DNA of 64,000 nt from Megaustenia siamemsis (GCA_032433765.1 JAVIAB010000139.1:45328190-45392189), one strand, 5' to 3'. Shown: positions 1-12,204, counted from the first letter of the stretch. The notes: a model not told the origin generated them from the sequence alone. Translations and numbers: made by a program.

Positions 1-540
1 AATGAAGCAATTGACAATTGTATATAAATTGCATGTAATTTCTTCTTATTATTAAATATGAATAGATTCTTGTTAGCCATGAACAAAAATGATGTAACAT
101 ATTCAATTTTCACCGAATTTTAAAATATAATCCAATAATTTTGCGGATGTGAGAAAAACGTAAGAAATCGGTTTACAGTAAAAGCAAAACAGGAGCCGTA
201 AAATATCATTTTAAAAACGTAAATCTTATTGGAAAAACGAAAGACCTGGCAACAGTAATGTAAATAATTGTATATACGTCTATTGTTAATGTTATTCATT
301 GGTGAAAAGTATCAAGCTTCCAACCAATCAATTACCTTGTCTATTCGCGCCGTTAGTCTAGGAATCAAAGCCCTTCAGGAACTCTTGTGAGCATAAGTTA
401 AGCTCAGGGTCTCGACCGTTTTTCTTTAATGATATTCTCCATTTTTGTATAGTCAAAATTATTGTGGGTTGTTGTGATTTCTGTCCCCCTCCCCCCGATT
501 TCATTGGTGTTTTATACTTCCTCTTTCGGGGGACTAACCA
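1..540. other. gene-free AT-rich stretch
   Basis: I see no gene, repeat array or recognisable element here. The open frame on the minus strand at 358-690 overlaps the tRNA-like sequence that follows and shows no protein family I recognise. Confidence 0.5.
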
Positions 541-544
541 GTCC

Positions 545-880
545 AACCGGTCTCGAGACCGGCATCTAGCCTCGAGATAGAAAGGTTGTGGGTTCAAATC
601 CCAGCTGCACCGGTTGGGATTTTTATTTATGATTTCTCTCAGGGGCAACCACCCCTGGTCTAAACAGCGACGCCCGGCTTTAAACGTCAATTACTCATCG
701 ACGAAAAAAACATGAGTACCTCCGAAGTCGGAGTTATCTGCCTGTGCGGAGAGGGACCCCTGTGCACACGGCTATCATGGAAAATGGATTAACACGCAAA
801 ATTCAGTTCCTAGTCTCTAGGGGCGTCCTCAGAGATAAAAGCTGGCGAACGAAAAAAAAATCATAAAAAAAATAAAAACT
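545..880 (+). repeat. candidate tRNA-derived SINE (different from the main SINE family)
   Basis: A tRNA T-arm-like block (GTGGGTTCAAATCCCA, near 588-604) contains a good polymerase III B box. An imperfect A-box-like TAGCCTCGAG lies about 20 bases before it, and ACCGG/CCGGT flanks could be remnants of an acceptor stem. About 250 bases of non-coding body follow, ending in an A-rich tract near 851-881. This layout (tRNA-like head, body, A-rich tail) fits a SINE. The spacing of the boxes is shorter than in a real tRNA, so this is not a functional tRNA gene. I found no second copy in the window and no clear target duplication. Confidence 0.4.
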
Positions 881-1111
881 GTCTCTTTTCAAGTGGGGTT
901 TCCAAGAAAAGCTTGTCTAGCTATTCTGTAATCAGATTTTCTTAGAGTGTGCTAAAACTATCGCAATTTCTATACATAATCTGTTGTTCGATTGACCCTT
1001 GTTCAGTTATTATCTCAGATCTCTTCTCTTCCTGATCGTGTCCATCACATCTCCTCATTATACTTATGTCTCTCAACTAAACTATGACCAATATGAGTTC
1101 ATGACCTAACC

Positions 1112-1595
1112 TTCATCATCATCGAGTCAACGAATCTCCGCAACGAAGGTTGGCTACCATGGAGCGTCATTCTGCTCTGTCTCTTGCTTTGATGGTGCAG
1201 GTTGTCATATGTTGACTTATCCATCTTTTGACGTTACTCGTCCATGTTGGTTTGGTCTGCCTCTGCCTCTTTTACCTTGTATTTCCCTCTCTAAGATTAA
1301 TTTTAGTAGGATGGTGTGTCTTTTAAAATGGCCCAAAAATCGCATTTGTCTTGTTTGAATTTTATTTAGTAGTTCTCTTTTCATTTTAATTCGTTTTACG
1401 ACTTCATCGATTGTTTTCTTTTCTTTCCATCCAATTTTACCTATTCTTCTACATATCCACATTTCAAAGGCTTCAATTGGTTGTTCTATGTTTTTGTCTA
1501 ATGTCCAGGTTTCTGCACCACATATGAATGTTGAGGAGATATAACATTTTGCTATTCTTAGTTTTAGCCCTGGTCGTATTTGTTGACCTAACCTT
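1112..1595 (-). pseudogene. LINE 3' fragment, group C (GAETWTLDKK type)
   Basis: The minus strand encodes the region downstream of the reverse transcriptase domain of a non-LTR retrotransposon. Visible blocks are GLKLRIAKCYI, CGAETWTLDKN, EAFEMWICRRIGKIGWKEKK, FLGHFKRH and GKRGRGRP. A frameshift after GRGRP breaks the frame; the continuation (a VEW-SMVAN type ending) is readable in another frame. The 3' end is marked by an ATCATCATC run (a GAT/TGA tail on the coding strand). Six other pieces of the same group occur in the window. The copy is 5'-truncated and dead. It cannot supply reverse transcriptase, because the catalytic domain is missing. Confidence 0.8.
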
Positions 1596-1936
1596 ACAGA
1601 AACGTTTCCTCGATGCCTTAATGGACGCAGAGTGAATATTGTGTTGGTGGCCATATTTGACCATGACCAACATCACATTTTGAGGTGATGTGCTTGGTGG
1701 TTTTGAGGATAAATACGCGAGTCAAACAAAAGAGAGAAAAAGAGTAGTCGATTTAAATGAGGTACAGTACTTCAATTAAACAGTAGAAGAATAGTGTGGT
1801 CGAATCAAACAGTAGAGAGAGTAATCGAATGCAACAGAAGATAAATAAATTATAAACCAAATAGTAGAGATAGAGAAGTGGAGTCAAGCACTAAAGCTAG
1901 AGAAGTCTGGCCACGGAGACAATCGACTAGATAATA

Positions 1937-2190
1937 AGTAAAGTAACCCCGTCATGCCAAGTGGCGTATAGGGATTATGGTGTTAGTGACCATAAATTGT
2001 ACAGACCTTCGGCACATGATTTTTGGGGTAATGTGGTCGGTATTACGCCCGTGCCGCTTTACTTTCCCAGAAACAAAATCTGGTACCCATTAAAGGCTGG
2101 GTGAACCCGGAAGCTGTCGGTTGGGATCTAACCCTACCTCTTGTCCTTTGTAGTCCAGTTCACTAACCACTGAGCTATCACGGCTCCCGG
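1937..2190 (-). mobile_element. tRNA-derived SINE, copy 1
   Basis: A near full-length copy of the main SINE. On the minus strand it opens with GGGAGCCGTGATAGCTCAG (acceptor-like start and A box), continues through a degraded B-box region, and ends near the hairpin sequence GCCAAGTGGCG and an AAGTA-rich tail. It is flanked by a perfect 10-bp direct repeat, CTAGATAATA, at 1927-1936 and 2191-2200, which is a target site duplication. No coding capacity. Confidence 0.88.
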
Positions 2191-2247
2191 CTAGATAATA
2201 GGGGAGACAATTACTGGGACAGGAAACATATTTTATTAATAATTATC

Positions 2248-2990
2248 TAAATGAACTACAAGAAATGATAGACATAGTAGTAAAAGAAAGCATTAAGAAA
2301 GGTCTGAGTCTAAATAGTAAGAAAATAGAAGTAATGATCATATCAAAGAAACAATCATCTCCATCATGCAGAATAAAAATAATCAAGACAAATCTGAAAC
2401 GAGTGCAATGCGTCAAATACTTGAGCATGATAATAATATCAGATGGAAAATGCTCCATAACAATAAAAAGCAGAATAGTTCAGGCCAAAATAGCATTTCA
2501 GAAAATGTAAAACGTCATACACGACAAATCTATGTCAATAGAAGAGAGAAAGAGGCTTCATCGGTGCTATATAGAACCAATTCTGACCTATGGAGCGAAT
2601 CATGAACAGTAAACAAACAAATGTAAAGACGATTAGAGGCCACATAGGTGAGATTTCTCAGAAGAATGTTGAAAGTTCCCTGGACAGATGAAAAAACGAA
2701 TGAGGAAATTCTCAAAGAGGCCAACACAAAAAGGGATCTCCTAAGAAAAACATCAGAAAGAAACAATCAACATTTTTCGGATACATCATGAGAAGAGGAA
2801 AATTGGAATACTTGGTTACAACTGGCAAAATACAGGGAAAGATAGATCGCGGACGACAAAGAGAGAAAATATTACATAGCCTGGTGTCATGGCATGGAAA
2901 ACAGTCAAACAACAAAATTGTTACGATGCACGGTGGATAGAAGATTGTGGAAGGACATGATCACCTACGCCAACCGGTATGGCACATGAT
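2248..2990 (+). pseudogene. LINE 3' fragment, group A
   Basis: This is the post-catalytic part of a non-LTR retrotransposon polyprotein in several frames. Readable blocks are LQEMIDIVVKES, KKGLSLNSKK, SPSCRIKI, a degraded FKYLG block, LEYLVTTGKIQGK and a terminal DMITYANRYGT followed by a TGATGATGG tail (2987-2995). The reverse transcriptase core, including YADD, is absent because the copy is truncated just after it. Frameshifts occur in the middle (around 2480-2650). Similar copies lie at 7757-7985, 8695-9405 and 18185-18525. Confidence 0.8.
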
Positions 2991-3099
2991 GATGGTGAAT
3001 TATCTACAGCTGGTTTCGGTTATAGACGAGAAGAATGAGAAGAGTATGAAGGTTTTTTTTTAATTACCGTTTCTTGTTTTCTTCGTCCTTTCTTCTTTC

Positions 3100-4185
3100 T
3101 CTCTCCTCTCCCAAATTATCTCACATCTCCCAGTTTCTCTCACCACTCTCAGTTTCTCTCACCTCTCCCAGTTTCTCTCATCTCTCCCAGTTTCTCTCAC
3201 CTCTCCCAATTTATCTCATATCTCCCAGTTTCTCTCACCACTCTCAGTTTCTCTCACCTCTCCCAGTTTCTCTCACCTCTCCCAGTTTCTCTCATCTCTC
3301 CCAGTTTCTCTCATCTCTCCCAGTTTCTCTCGCCTCTCCCAGTTTCTCACCTCTCCCAGTTTCTCTCACCTCTCCCAGTTTCTCACTTCTTCCAGTTTCT
3401 CTCACCTCTCCCAGTTTCTCTCACCTCTCCCAGTTTCTCTCACCTTCCCAGTTTCTCACTTCTTCCAGTTTCTCTCACCTCTCTCCCAGTTTCTCTCACC
3501 TCTCCCAGTTTCTCACTTCTTCCAGTTTCTCTCACCTCTCCCAGTTTCTCTCACCTCTTCCAATTTCTCTCACCTCTCCCAGTTTCTCTCACCTCTCCCA
3601 GTTTCTCTCACCTCTCCCAGTTTCTCTCCCCTCTCCCAGTTTCTCACCTCTACCAGTTTCTCCCAGTTTCTCTCACCTCTCCCAGTTTCTCACCTCTTCC
3701 GGTTTCTCTCACCTCTCCCAGTTTCTCTCACATCTCCCAGTTTCTCTCACCTCTCCCAGTTTCTCACCTCTCCCAGTTTCTCTGACCTCTCCCAGTTTCT
3801 CTCACCTCTCCCAGTTTCTCTCACCTCTCACAGTTTCTCTCACCTCTCCCAGTTTCTCTCACCTCTCCCAGTTTCTCTCACCTCTCCCAGTTTCTCTCAC
3901 CTCTCCCAGTTTCTCTCACCTCTCCCAGTTTCTCTCACCTCTCCTAGTTTCTCACCTCTCCCAATTTCTTTCACCTCTCTCAGTTTCTCCCACCTCTCCC
4001 AGTTTCTCTCACATCTCCTAGTTTCTCTCACCTCTCCCAGTTTCTCTCACCTCTCCCAGTTTCTCTCCCCGCTCCCAGTTTCTCTCACCCCTCCCAGTTT
4101 CTCTCACCTCTCCCAGTTTCTCTCACCTCTCCCAGTTTCTCTCACCTCTCCCAGTTTCTCTCACCTCTCCCAAATTCTCTCTCCT
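3100..4185. repeat. 19-bp minisatellite, about 57 copies
   Basis: Head-to-tail units of CCCAGTTTCTCTCACCTCT, strongly pyrimidine-rich on the + strand. Variants include shortened units (CTCAC in place of CTCTCAC) and TTCCAGTTT forms. The 315-residue open frame across it simply reads the repeat in rotating frames and is not evidence of a protein. Confidence 0.97.
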
Positions 4186-4419
4186 ATTACTTTTCTGCTA
4201 CTCATCTTATTTCTCACCAACACAGAGGCACACACATACATATACACATATATAAACACATAAAACACTGTCACATAGACATAAACATAGGCATACTAGC
4301 ACACAACCACACACACACTGATGTAAATAAACACCAATGCAGACACATACATCCATACAAATAAAAACAAACGTCCACATATACTGTTTCGTTGTAATAT
4401 TTACTAGTTTCGTAATAAA

Positions 4420-4645
4420 AACAAAGAAGCACTAAATATAACAAAAGACAAAGAAACACTAAATATAACAAAAGACAAAGAAACACTAAATATAACAAAA
4501 GACAAAGAAACACTAAATATAACAAAAAACAAAGAAACACTAAATATAACAAAAGACAAAGAAACACTAAATATAACAAAAGACAAAGAAACACTAAATA
4601 TAACAAAAAACAAAGAAACACTAAATATAACAAAAGACAAAGCAT
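4420..4645. repeat. 27-bp minisatellite, about 8 copies
   Basis: Units contain ACAAAGAAACACTAAATATA followed by ACAAAAG. Because 27 is a multiple of three, the minus strand stays open and appears to encode a hydrophobic repeat peptide (LLYLVFLCL). I regard that as a by-product of the repeat. Confidence 0.95.
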
Positions 4646-4694
4646 ATTACAGATTTTACCATGTGGAGATTGTAACACAAGGGACAATACAAAG

Positions 4695-5047
4695 TAAAAA
4701 AAGTAAAGTAAAGTACCCCCCCCCCCCCCGTCACGCCAAGTGGCGGCGTATAGGGAAATATGGTGTTAGTGACCCTATATTTTACAGACCTTCAGCACAT
4801 GATGTTTGGGGTAATGTGGTCGGTATTACGCCCGTGCTGCTTTACTTTCCCAGAAAAAATCCGGTACCCATTTAAGGCTGGGTGAACCCGGAGCCGTCGG
4901 TTGGGATCGAACCCTACCTCTTGTCCGTAGTAGTCCAGTTCACTAACCACTGAGCTATCGCGGCTCCCACTAATTTTTAGGGAATTAGTAAAACCCAGGT
5001 GTCCTCGCCAGGGTACGAACCCCGGCTGTTGCCGTGGTAAGCCAACC
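4695..5047 (-). mobile_element. composite SINE: main SINE (copy 2) joined to a second tRNA-like head
   Basis: On the minus strand the element starts at 5047 with about 79 bases containing GGGGTTCGTACCC (B-box-like, preceded by GGTTGGCTTACCACGG). The whole main SINE follows (head at 4968, tail at 4695). The entire unit, not the main SINE alone, is bounded by a perfect 14-bp direct repeat, GGGACAATACAAAG, at 4681-4694 and 5048-5061. One target duplication around two heads implies that they inserted together. The C5 tract of the SINE 3' region has grown to 14 C here. Confidence 0.8.
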
Positions 5048-5639
5048 GGGACAATACAAAGGATAACATAAAATAGGAAATTAGCATCCATCGATCTCCG
5101 GATATTACAGTATTCAAATGCACCATAAAGAGAAAGGAAAACAATATTTGGATAATCACAGCGAACTTCCTGCTCCTGGGCTACATGGAGTTGGAGTGGA
5201 ATATTCGAATAAAATAGAAAATTAGACTGCCCGTTAATTATCCTACTTAATATATAATACAGCCAATCAGATACATTCACGTTCTACAGACCTCACAGCT
5301 GTCGAACCGAAATGACACCAGTTCGAGGCCATTTTCTGTTTGGCCAGGTAGCTTCTGAACATCTTGCGAAGACTAGCACGTGTAAACAACACCACGTGCG
5401 AGACAGGTTGTCTTTCTTTTTAATAACTGCCTTAACTAATACCAGAAAAATACATTTGGGACAAAAAGCATTGAACAACTTCCAACACTTTGACCAGATT
5501 TAAGACGACTGTAAATGAATGCATGACTGAAGACACAATACGCGTAGTGATTTGTTGAATGGAGCTACACAAGAGCGCAAAAACAAAAAAATCCAAATGC
5601 TCCTAATAGGAACACAAAGGTGTTTTTTTTTTCTAAGGA

Positions 5640-6480
5640 ATGGAGACAAATAATAATAAATGAAGTTTACGAAAAGTGATCACTGGCCAACAACTTGATA
5701 ACTTAGACTTTGTTGATGAAATAACTTTCCTGTTACATAATCATCAACAGATGCAAGATAAGACGTGCATACATACTTGATGACATATCACAACAGCTGG
5801 GGTTGAAAATAGAGATAAAACAAACAAAATGAGAATTAATTCAGTCGGAAATAACCAAAGAACATTAGAAGAGATTAGTCTACTGAACGCACAATATTGC
5901 ATATATCTGTGCAGGAGGAACAGAGAATGATGCCAACATAAGGATACAAAAACAAGAGGCGCATTCGTTGCACTAGGAAACATATGGAAATCCAAAGAAA
6001 TTAGATTAAATGCAAAAATAAAAAATTTCTAATTCAATGTTAAAACCGTCCTATTATAGCTGTGAAACATGGAGAACAATAAAAATGACAATCACGACGA
6101 TACATACCTTCATTAATGGTTGCTTACGCAGAATAAAAGATTGGAAATGGCAGGACAAAATCACTAACATGGAATTATGGAAAAGTACTAGTCAAATACC
6201 AGTGGACAAATAGATACAACGAAGACGATGTCGCTTGATAGAACACACACTGCAAAAGCCAACTGAGTGCAAAACACAACATGCCCTTTTTTTGGAATCC
6301 CCAGGGGAAAAGATAAAGATGAAGAGAAAAATATTCTTGGGGAAGACAGATGGAAGCAGAGATGAAAATGATGGGCAAGACATGAAATGATCGTAAAAAA
6401 AGAAGGCAAGAAACAGAACAGCTTGTAAAATGTTTGTTGAAGGCATATGCTTCACAGGGAGCTCGAAGAAAGAAAAAGAA
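5640..6480 (+). pseudogene. decayed RTE-like LINE fragment, group E
   Basis: A heavily mutated copy readable across frames. A degraded catalytic box (LDFVDE, in place of the expected FADD-like box) lies near 5708, followed by QQMQDKT, an LGNIWKSKEIRL block (near 5970), FINGCLRRIKDWKWQDK (near 6110), RTHTAKAN and a GIPRGKDK block near 6290, the usual GKRKRGRP-like region. Several stops and frameshifts interrupt it. It is a dead fossil; its order of blocks matches the C-terminal half of RTE-type polyproteins. A second, shorter fossil of the same kind lies at 7440-7735. Confidence 0.7.
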
Positions 6481-7439
6481 GAAGAAACGAAAATGTTATG
6501 AGACGTCTGAAATTATTCGTTTATCTTAAGTCTCGCAAAGTTTCCCACCATAAAAATATGCATATAGTATTATTTGTCTCCAGTCTTAACCACAGGAAAC
6601 TACTATTCGTGCTGTTTCGTCCAATAACTGTTTATCTGCAACGTAAGTATTCAAGCCTACTCTATCCGAGTATAATAAAAACAGATATACAATTTATTCC
6701 CGAGTTGTATTCGTAACCCTATCAAGATTACACATGCGCGAAAGACATTGCCAGTGATAGCAAATTGTTAGGTTCCTACCTGAAGGTTGATCTTTTCCCG
6801 TGCCACGCCGTTAATCCAATCAGCATGTTTTTATTTTGTTTACCACTATATCTCCGACCTTCTATTTTTCCTGTTTTTACTAATTATTCCAACCAAACAT
6901 GTGTCCCACAAATCTGGACTGTCTTTTTTACTAATTTGCTTTATCATTCTCTCCTCTTCTTCTGAATATTGTAATACTGCCTCATATACCTTAAGGATCG
7001 TTAGCTGTAACCCTTCTGAAATACCACACATTATTTGCTTCTATCCGGCGTTATTTCTCTTTTTTTTTTGCTGTCAATGTTTCGCAGTCCTAAATAAGGT
7101 AGCGCTGGTTCTATGTAGTACTGTAAACTATTTTTATAACTGTCAATCATATTTGTGGATATGAAATATAAGCCTGTGATATTGACGTATGTACTTGGGC
7201 AAACGATCCTGAAATAATAGTGCATTTACAGTTGTAGAAAGCGTATACTCTACAGGAAAGACATGACGCATAAAATAACGACCGCCGTGATAGCATTGTT
7301 TACAAAACCAACGACTTTAAAAGTGTATCTGGGGCAGACTAATCAATTCACAGAAGATAGTGTTGATTTTATTGTTGCTAACTGAAAAACAAAGCGATTA
7401 AGAAGGCTGAAACATGAGCCGGCCTATTTTGTACTTTAT

Positions 7440-7735
7440 TAAAAATAAGCCGCAAGAACTTTACAATCATGAACAAGTCAAAGACCAGTGGACAAAGACA
7501 TCGACGATGGATGGGACACACACTGCGGAAGTCAACTCAGTCTTACACGACAAAGCTCTCTTTTTTGGAATTCCCAGGGAGAAAGACAAAAGGAAGGCCA
7601 AAATATACTTGGTGAATACAGGGGGAGGTGAAGACGACAGGGAAGACATGTAACGATCTTAAGAGAATGGAACCAACAAGGGCGGTCTGAGGAGTGTTTG
7701 TCTAAGACTTTAAGCTCCACAAGAATTGAAAGGAA
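7440..7735 (+). pseudogene. decayed RTE-like LINE tail, group E
   Basis: Covers only the last part of the polyprotein. RRWMGHTLRKSTQSYTTK is readable near 7485-7545 in one frame, then FFGIPREKDKRKAKIYL in the next; the family form would be a WNPQGKRKRGRP-like run. It ends just before a group A LINE tail on the opposite strand (7757). Not functional. Confidence 0.7.
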
Positions 7736-7756
7736 GATGAAGTGAAAAACACATCA

Positions 7757-7985
7757 TCATCATGTGCCATACAGGTTGGCGTAGGTGATCATGTCCCTCC
7801 ACAATCTTATATCAACAGTGCATCGTATCAGTTCTGTTGTTGACTGTTTTCCATGCCATGACACCAAGCTATCCAGTATTTTCTCTCTTTGTCGTCTGCG
7901 ATCTCTCTTTCCTTTTATTTTGCCAGTTGTAACCAAGTATTCCAACTTTCCTCTTCTCATGATGTGCTCGAAAACACAACATTGG
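7757..7985 (-). pseudogene. LINE 3' tip, group A
   Basis: The minus strand reads HIMRRGKLEYLVTTGKIKGK, RDRRRQREKILDSLVSWHG and WRDMITYANLYGT, then stop codons in a TGATGATGA tail (7756-7765 on +). Only the last 70 or so residues of the element remain. The 5' truncation falls at about 7985. Confidence 0.85.
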
Positions 7986-8049
7986 ATTAAAAACAACTAT
8001 CGCCATTATCAACTCTTCTTCCCCTCCTCATTTTCTTCTACGGCTTTTA

Positions 8050-8690
8050 TCATTCAATTAGACTGAAATTATGGACTGATGAAAAATCTCTTCTTTTTTC
8101 ATGATGAAAGTTCCACCGCACTATTTCCTGTCAAGGTCGCGAGTGAACGTTACATTCTGCTCCTCAAGCCTCGTCTATTTTATTATCTTTATTTCCCCAA
8201 AATCAGCACGTTTTGTGTGCGCTTCAAAAGAAAAAAATAGATAACAGCTCTCTCACAACAGGATTGACAATTAAGAAATCCTTACTAACCGAGTTACTTA
8301 TCGCAATGAGTTATCTCCGCCTGCAGGAAGTTTAACCACAGGAGTGTAGAAAGATGGCTATCACCTGACAACCGGCCGGAAATAGATCGACCCACGAAAT
8401 CAAAATATGGGTCGATGCACGCATGCGTAAACACACACTTCCTAAGACCTAAGTAAGACATAAGCCCTGCACACATTCTCACTGGAAGCGTTGAAGCTGA
8501 AACTAAAGTGTCATTAACACTAGCACTGTGGAAACAAGATTTATAAAATTTTCAGATAATGAATTCGCATCCCATTACTGTATTTTATTGCTTTTCATGA
8601 AGCTAACAAGTTTTGCACCGAATGACATTTATAATCTCTCCTTTTCAACTAATTTCCTTGTTGGTAAATACAGATTTGAAATCGTATTTT
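8050..8690. other. no feature recognised
   Basis: AT-rich sequence between two LINE tails. Short open frames (8294-8482, 8528-8725) show no recognisable motif. Confidence 0.4.
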
Positions 8691-8694
8691 ATCA

Positions 8695-9405
8695 TCATCA
8701 TCATGTGCCATACCGGTTGGCGTAGGTGATCATGTCCTTCCACAATCTTCTATCCACAGTGCATCGTATCAGTTCTGTTGTTCACTGTCTTTCATGCCAT
8801 GACACCAAGCTATCCAGTATTTTCTCTCTTTGTCGCCCGCGATCTCTCTTTCCTTTTACTTTGCCAGTTGTGACCAAGTATTCCAACTTTCCTCTTCTCA
8901 TGATGTGCCCGAAAAATGTTGATTGCTTCTTTCTGATATTTTTTAAGAGCTCCCTTTTTGTGTTGGCCTCTTTGAGAACTTCCTCATTGGTCTTTTTTAG
9001 CTATCCAGGGAACTTTCAACATTCTTCTGAGAAATCCCATCTCTGTGGCCTCTAATCGTCTTTTCATTTGTTTGTCTACTGTCCATGATTCACTTCCATA
9101 GGTCAGAATTGGTTCTATATAGCACCGATGAACTCTCTTTCTCATTTTTATTGACATATATTTGTTGCATAAGTTTTTTTTTAAATTTCTGAAATGTCAT
9201 TTTGGCCTGAGCTATTCTGCCTTTTATTTCTGTGGTGCATCTCCCATCTGATGTTATTATTGTGCCCAAGTATTTGAAACGTTGCACTTGTTTCAGATTT
9301 GTCTCGTTTATTTTTATACTGCATGATGGTGGTGATTGTTTCTTCGATATAACCATTACTTCTGTTTTCTTACTATTCAGACTGAGACCTTTCTTGTTGC
9401 TTTTT
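8695..9405 (-). pseudogene. LINE 3' fragment, group A
   Basis: The minus strand starts with KKGLSLNSKKTEVMVISKK at about 9400, then LKQVQRFKYLGTIITSDGRC, EIKGRIAQAKMTFQK, a frameshifted TYGSESW-like region, and the terminal VTTGKIKGK and YANRYGT blocks. It ends at an ATCATCATCATCATG run (TGATGA tail). It begins at nearly the same internal position as the copies at 2248 and 12866, just after the missing YADD box. Confidence 0.82.
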
Positions 9406-9419
9406 TTTATAAATAAACA

Positions 9420-10240
9420 ATATACGTGTTTTCAGTTTCATTTTAAAAATAATAACAACGGAACTTGATTTCTAACGTTTCCGACAAAACAAAATCGCCT
9501 CATCCAGAATCATAAACAATAATAACAATTCTTGTTTAAATAAAAGCACAATACAAACAATGCAAAATTAGGGGTGGGAGGATACAACGAAATCATTGTA
9601 CCTAAATATAAGGATGTTATGAACGTTCTAACAGGGTTTCTCTTGTATTCTGTTTGCACGTGTATACAACCATTATTAAAATAGTTATAGAAGTGTTATT
9701 TTAAATACATTATATTCTCTCTTAGTCTTATTTGTGTTTATTTATTTTTTAATCTTGTTCGCTTTTTGAAGGCTTTTTCTATCGAAACTTGGGACATAAA
9801 TCTCTGGTGTACTCCTTCAATGTGAAACTAAACATTAATAGCTTTTTTCATACACAATTGTCCACTTTATTCTTCAATTGTAAATTCTGCTGTAGAATCG
9901 CAGTACTCTATGCCGATCCTCAATATTGGTGCCTTTGTAGCTACACTAGCAACTGTCATGTCATTGACACAAGCTCCCTAATGCCCAAAATAGTAGTTCC
10001 ACAAAAGTTCTCGAAGGTTACAAGCACCCATGTATTTTGAGTCCATCTCAAGACGTACAAACCATTGATCACGTTGTTGGTCTATGATCAAGAAAACTAT
10101 AGACTAATGAAAGATGCATATTGATTCAAGGCAGGTTAATGTGTTCCTTTTATTGTCTTATGTTTAACGTCCAAGTCGACATTACATCGAACAACATAAT
10201 TGTTTCATCCATATAGATGGTAGACTTAAACAGTGTCTCT
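9420..10240. other. no feature recognised
   Basis: AT-rich sequence without repeats or recognisable coding. The small frame at 9789-10040 has no identifiable domain. Confidence 0.4.
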
Positions 10241-10254
10241 TCTTTCTGGCTCTC

Positions 10255-10259
10255 TCTTT

Positions 10260-10339
<80 letters not shown>

Positions 10340-10340
10340 T
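10255..10340. repeat. compound microsatellite (CT)n(TA)n
   Basis: About 40 bases of CT repeats pass directly into about 40 bases of TA repeats. Confidence 0.97.
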
Positions 10341-10589
10341 TCTCTCTCTCCCCACGCACAAATAACCCACACAAAAGGGACGTAATACATATGTCTAAAT
10401 TAATAACCTCTCAAATACACATTTTACATAATCCCTGCCAGCTCAACCCATGTTTATGATATGAGTTCATTAATTTATAGACAATATAAAGACCATGATT
10501 ACTATTTGTGTCTATATTTATAGACGCTATCTTCGATTAATATCTTTGTACAGTGGTACTGCAGACAGAGAAGACCGCTCGTATGACTG

Positions 10590-10905
10590 TAATGGAATAA
10601 TTATATGTTCTTTGGTTCTTTGGTTATGGAAGTCCCCGGTATCACTGCAAACTAACGAATTAAAATCTATAATTGCTCAACCGCCCGTGCCAGTGGAATC
10701 ATCCAAATTACTAAATCATCTAAAAAACAAAGAAAGGTAGCTGTAGTCCCCATCATAGCAATCTCAGCACACGCCAAAAGACATAAGGCGAAACCGCACA
10801 GAAAGTGAACACAGCCAACTGTTCACTGTCATACGATATCATCATTCATCGTAAACAATTAGAATATCGAAACATGATCAAAACGGATGAGACACACAGT
10901 TAATT
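10590..10905 (+). repeat. dispersed repeat R1, copy 1
   Basis: Matches three other places in the window (23763-24110 minus, 37735-38158 plus, 49448-49865 minus). Shared landmarks include GTATCACTGCAAAC, CCCGTGCCAGTGGAA, an ACGCCAAAAGACATAAGG block and GATATCATCATTCAT. I recognise no protein or known element. It is the least complete of the four copies. Confidence 0.75.
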
Positions 10906-10909
10906 GTAT

Positions 10910-11400
10910 GTTCTATATGTTTAAATGACAACTAGACGTCACACGTGAAACTGAAATATGTTGATTATACTAATAGTATCTCAAGTATGAATTGTAGACA
11001 TCATCAACAGACACATAACCCATATTTCTATTACACTTCCCATACTCTTTTCTATCCTTCGTCACACACACACACGTACATACAAACACACTGGGCGCTT
11101 GAAAGGTCACGCTTTAGTTTAGGCAGCTAATACCTTCAACATTTGAACTGATTAATTTACACTCACAACACAAGATTCCTTACACTTATTTTACGTTTCC
11201 AGAAAGTGACGAAGGAGCTTGTATATATCGACCATTAAATGAAATCTCAAAATAAGTGAAAGAGAAATTTTAAAAGAGAAAGAAAATATAGGAATAAAAT
11301 ACATAGATACAAGTTAGTTAAACTAAAATTTAAAATATAGAAATGTAGTAGTAAAGATTTAAGTGGGACATATTGATGCCTTTTGGGAGAAAGAGAACAT

Positions 11401-11467
<67 letters not shown>

Positions 11468-11750
11468 TAGTAAGGTTTCTGTAGCATACACACACACATT
11501 TGTTCTTCTTTCTTCTTTTTCTCACTGGTACCGAATAGGTGTCGTGGTTATATCATTTGTCGTTCTTGCGCTGCTCGAACTGACTGAATTAGTGATTTTC
11601 CTTTGTTGTTAAATGTCTCTGTCAAGGTATGTAAGGGCATTTGCTTTTCGTATTCTCATGTCAATTTCTCTGCCTATCTTTCCATTTTAAATACATTTGT
11701 TTGACGCCTATATTATTTCTGAATATATTAGCATCTTACTTTCATTCATT
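10910..11750. other. mostly featureless; contains an (AT)n tract
   Basis: A dinucleotide AT run of about 55 bases lies at 11405-11461, with a short CA tract after it near 11487. Nothing else is recognised. Confidence 0.6.
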
Positions 11751-11754
11751 AGGT

Positions 11755-12180
11755 GCCGTCATCACATCGAAGGTTGCCTACCACGATGTTCTTGTATATT
11801 CTGTCTCTCGCCTTCAAGGTGCAGGTTGCCATAAGTTCGCCTGTCCACCTTTTGATGTTATCAATCCACTTCAGTCTTGGTCTACCTCGTCTACCTTTTA
11901 CCTTCCTTTCCAAGATAACTTTCAGTAGGGCATGTGTCTCTTCACATGTCCCAGATATGTCAGCTGTCTTTTATCGAATTGTGTAAACTAGTCATTTTTT
12001 CAGTTTCAGCTGATTCAGAACTTCCTTTTTTTCTTCTTTTGCTTCTATCCAATTCTCCCCATTTTTCTACAGATCTACAGTTCTAAGGCTTCAATCTTCT
12101 GTTCTGTTTTCTTTTTTAATGTCCATGTTTCTATACCATAGAGGAGTGTTGAGTAAATATAACATTTTACAATTCATATT
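11755..12180 (-). pseudogene. diverged LINE 3' fragment, group C
   Basis: Reverse complement of the same region as 57478-58099 but much more diverged. On the + strand, GAAGGTTGCCTACCACGATG, the TTTTGATGTTATCAATCCAC block, and the EAL-like and YGIETWTLKK-like blocks (near 12085-12150) can be aligned. Frameshifts and small insertions interrupt it. It directly adjoins a group D tail at 12205. Confidence 0.7.
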
Positions 12181-12204
12181 TTTATTCTGATGCCATCTGC
12201 CTTA

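Noticed and set aside
3074..4021. 315-codon open frame rich in Ser, Pro and Leu
   Set aside because: Product of the 19-bp pyrimidine-rich array; no stop can occur in the unit.
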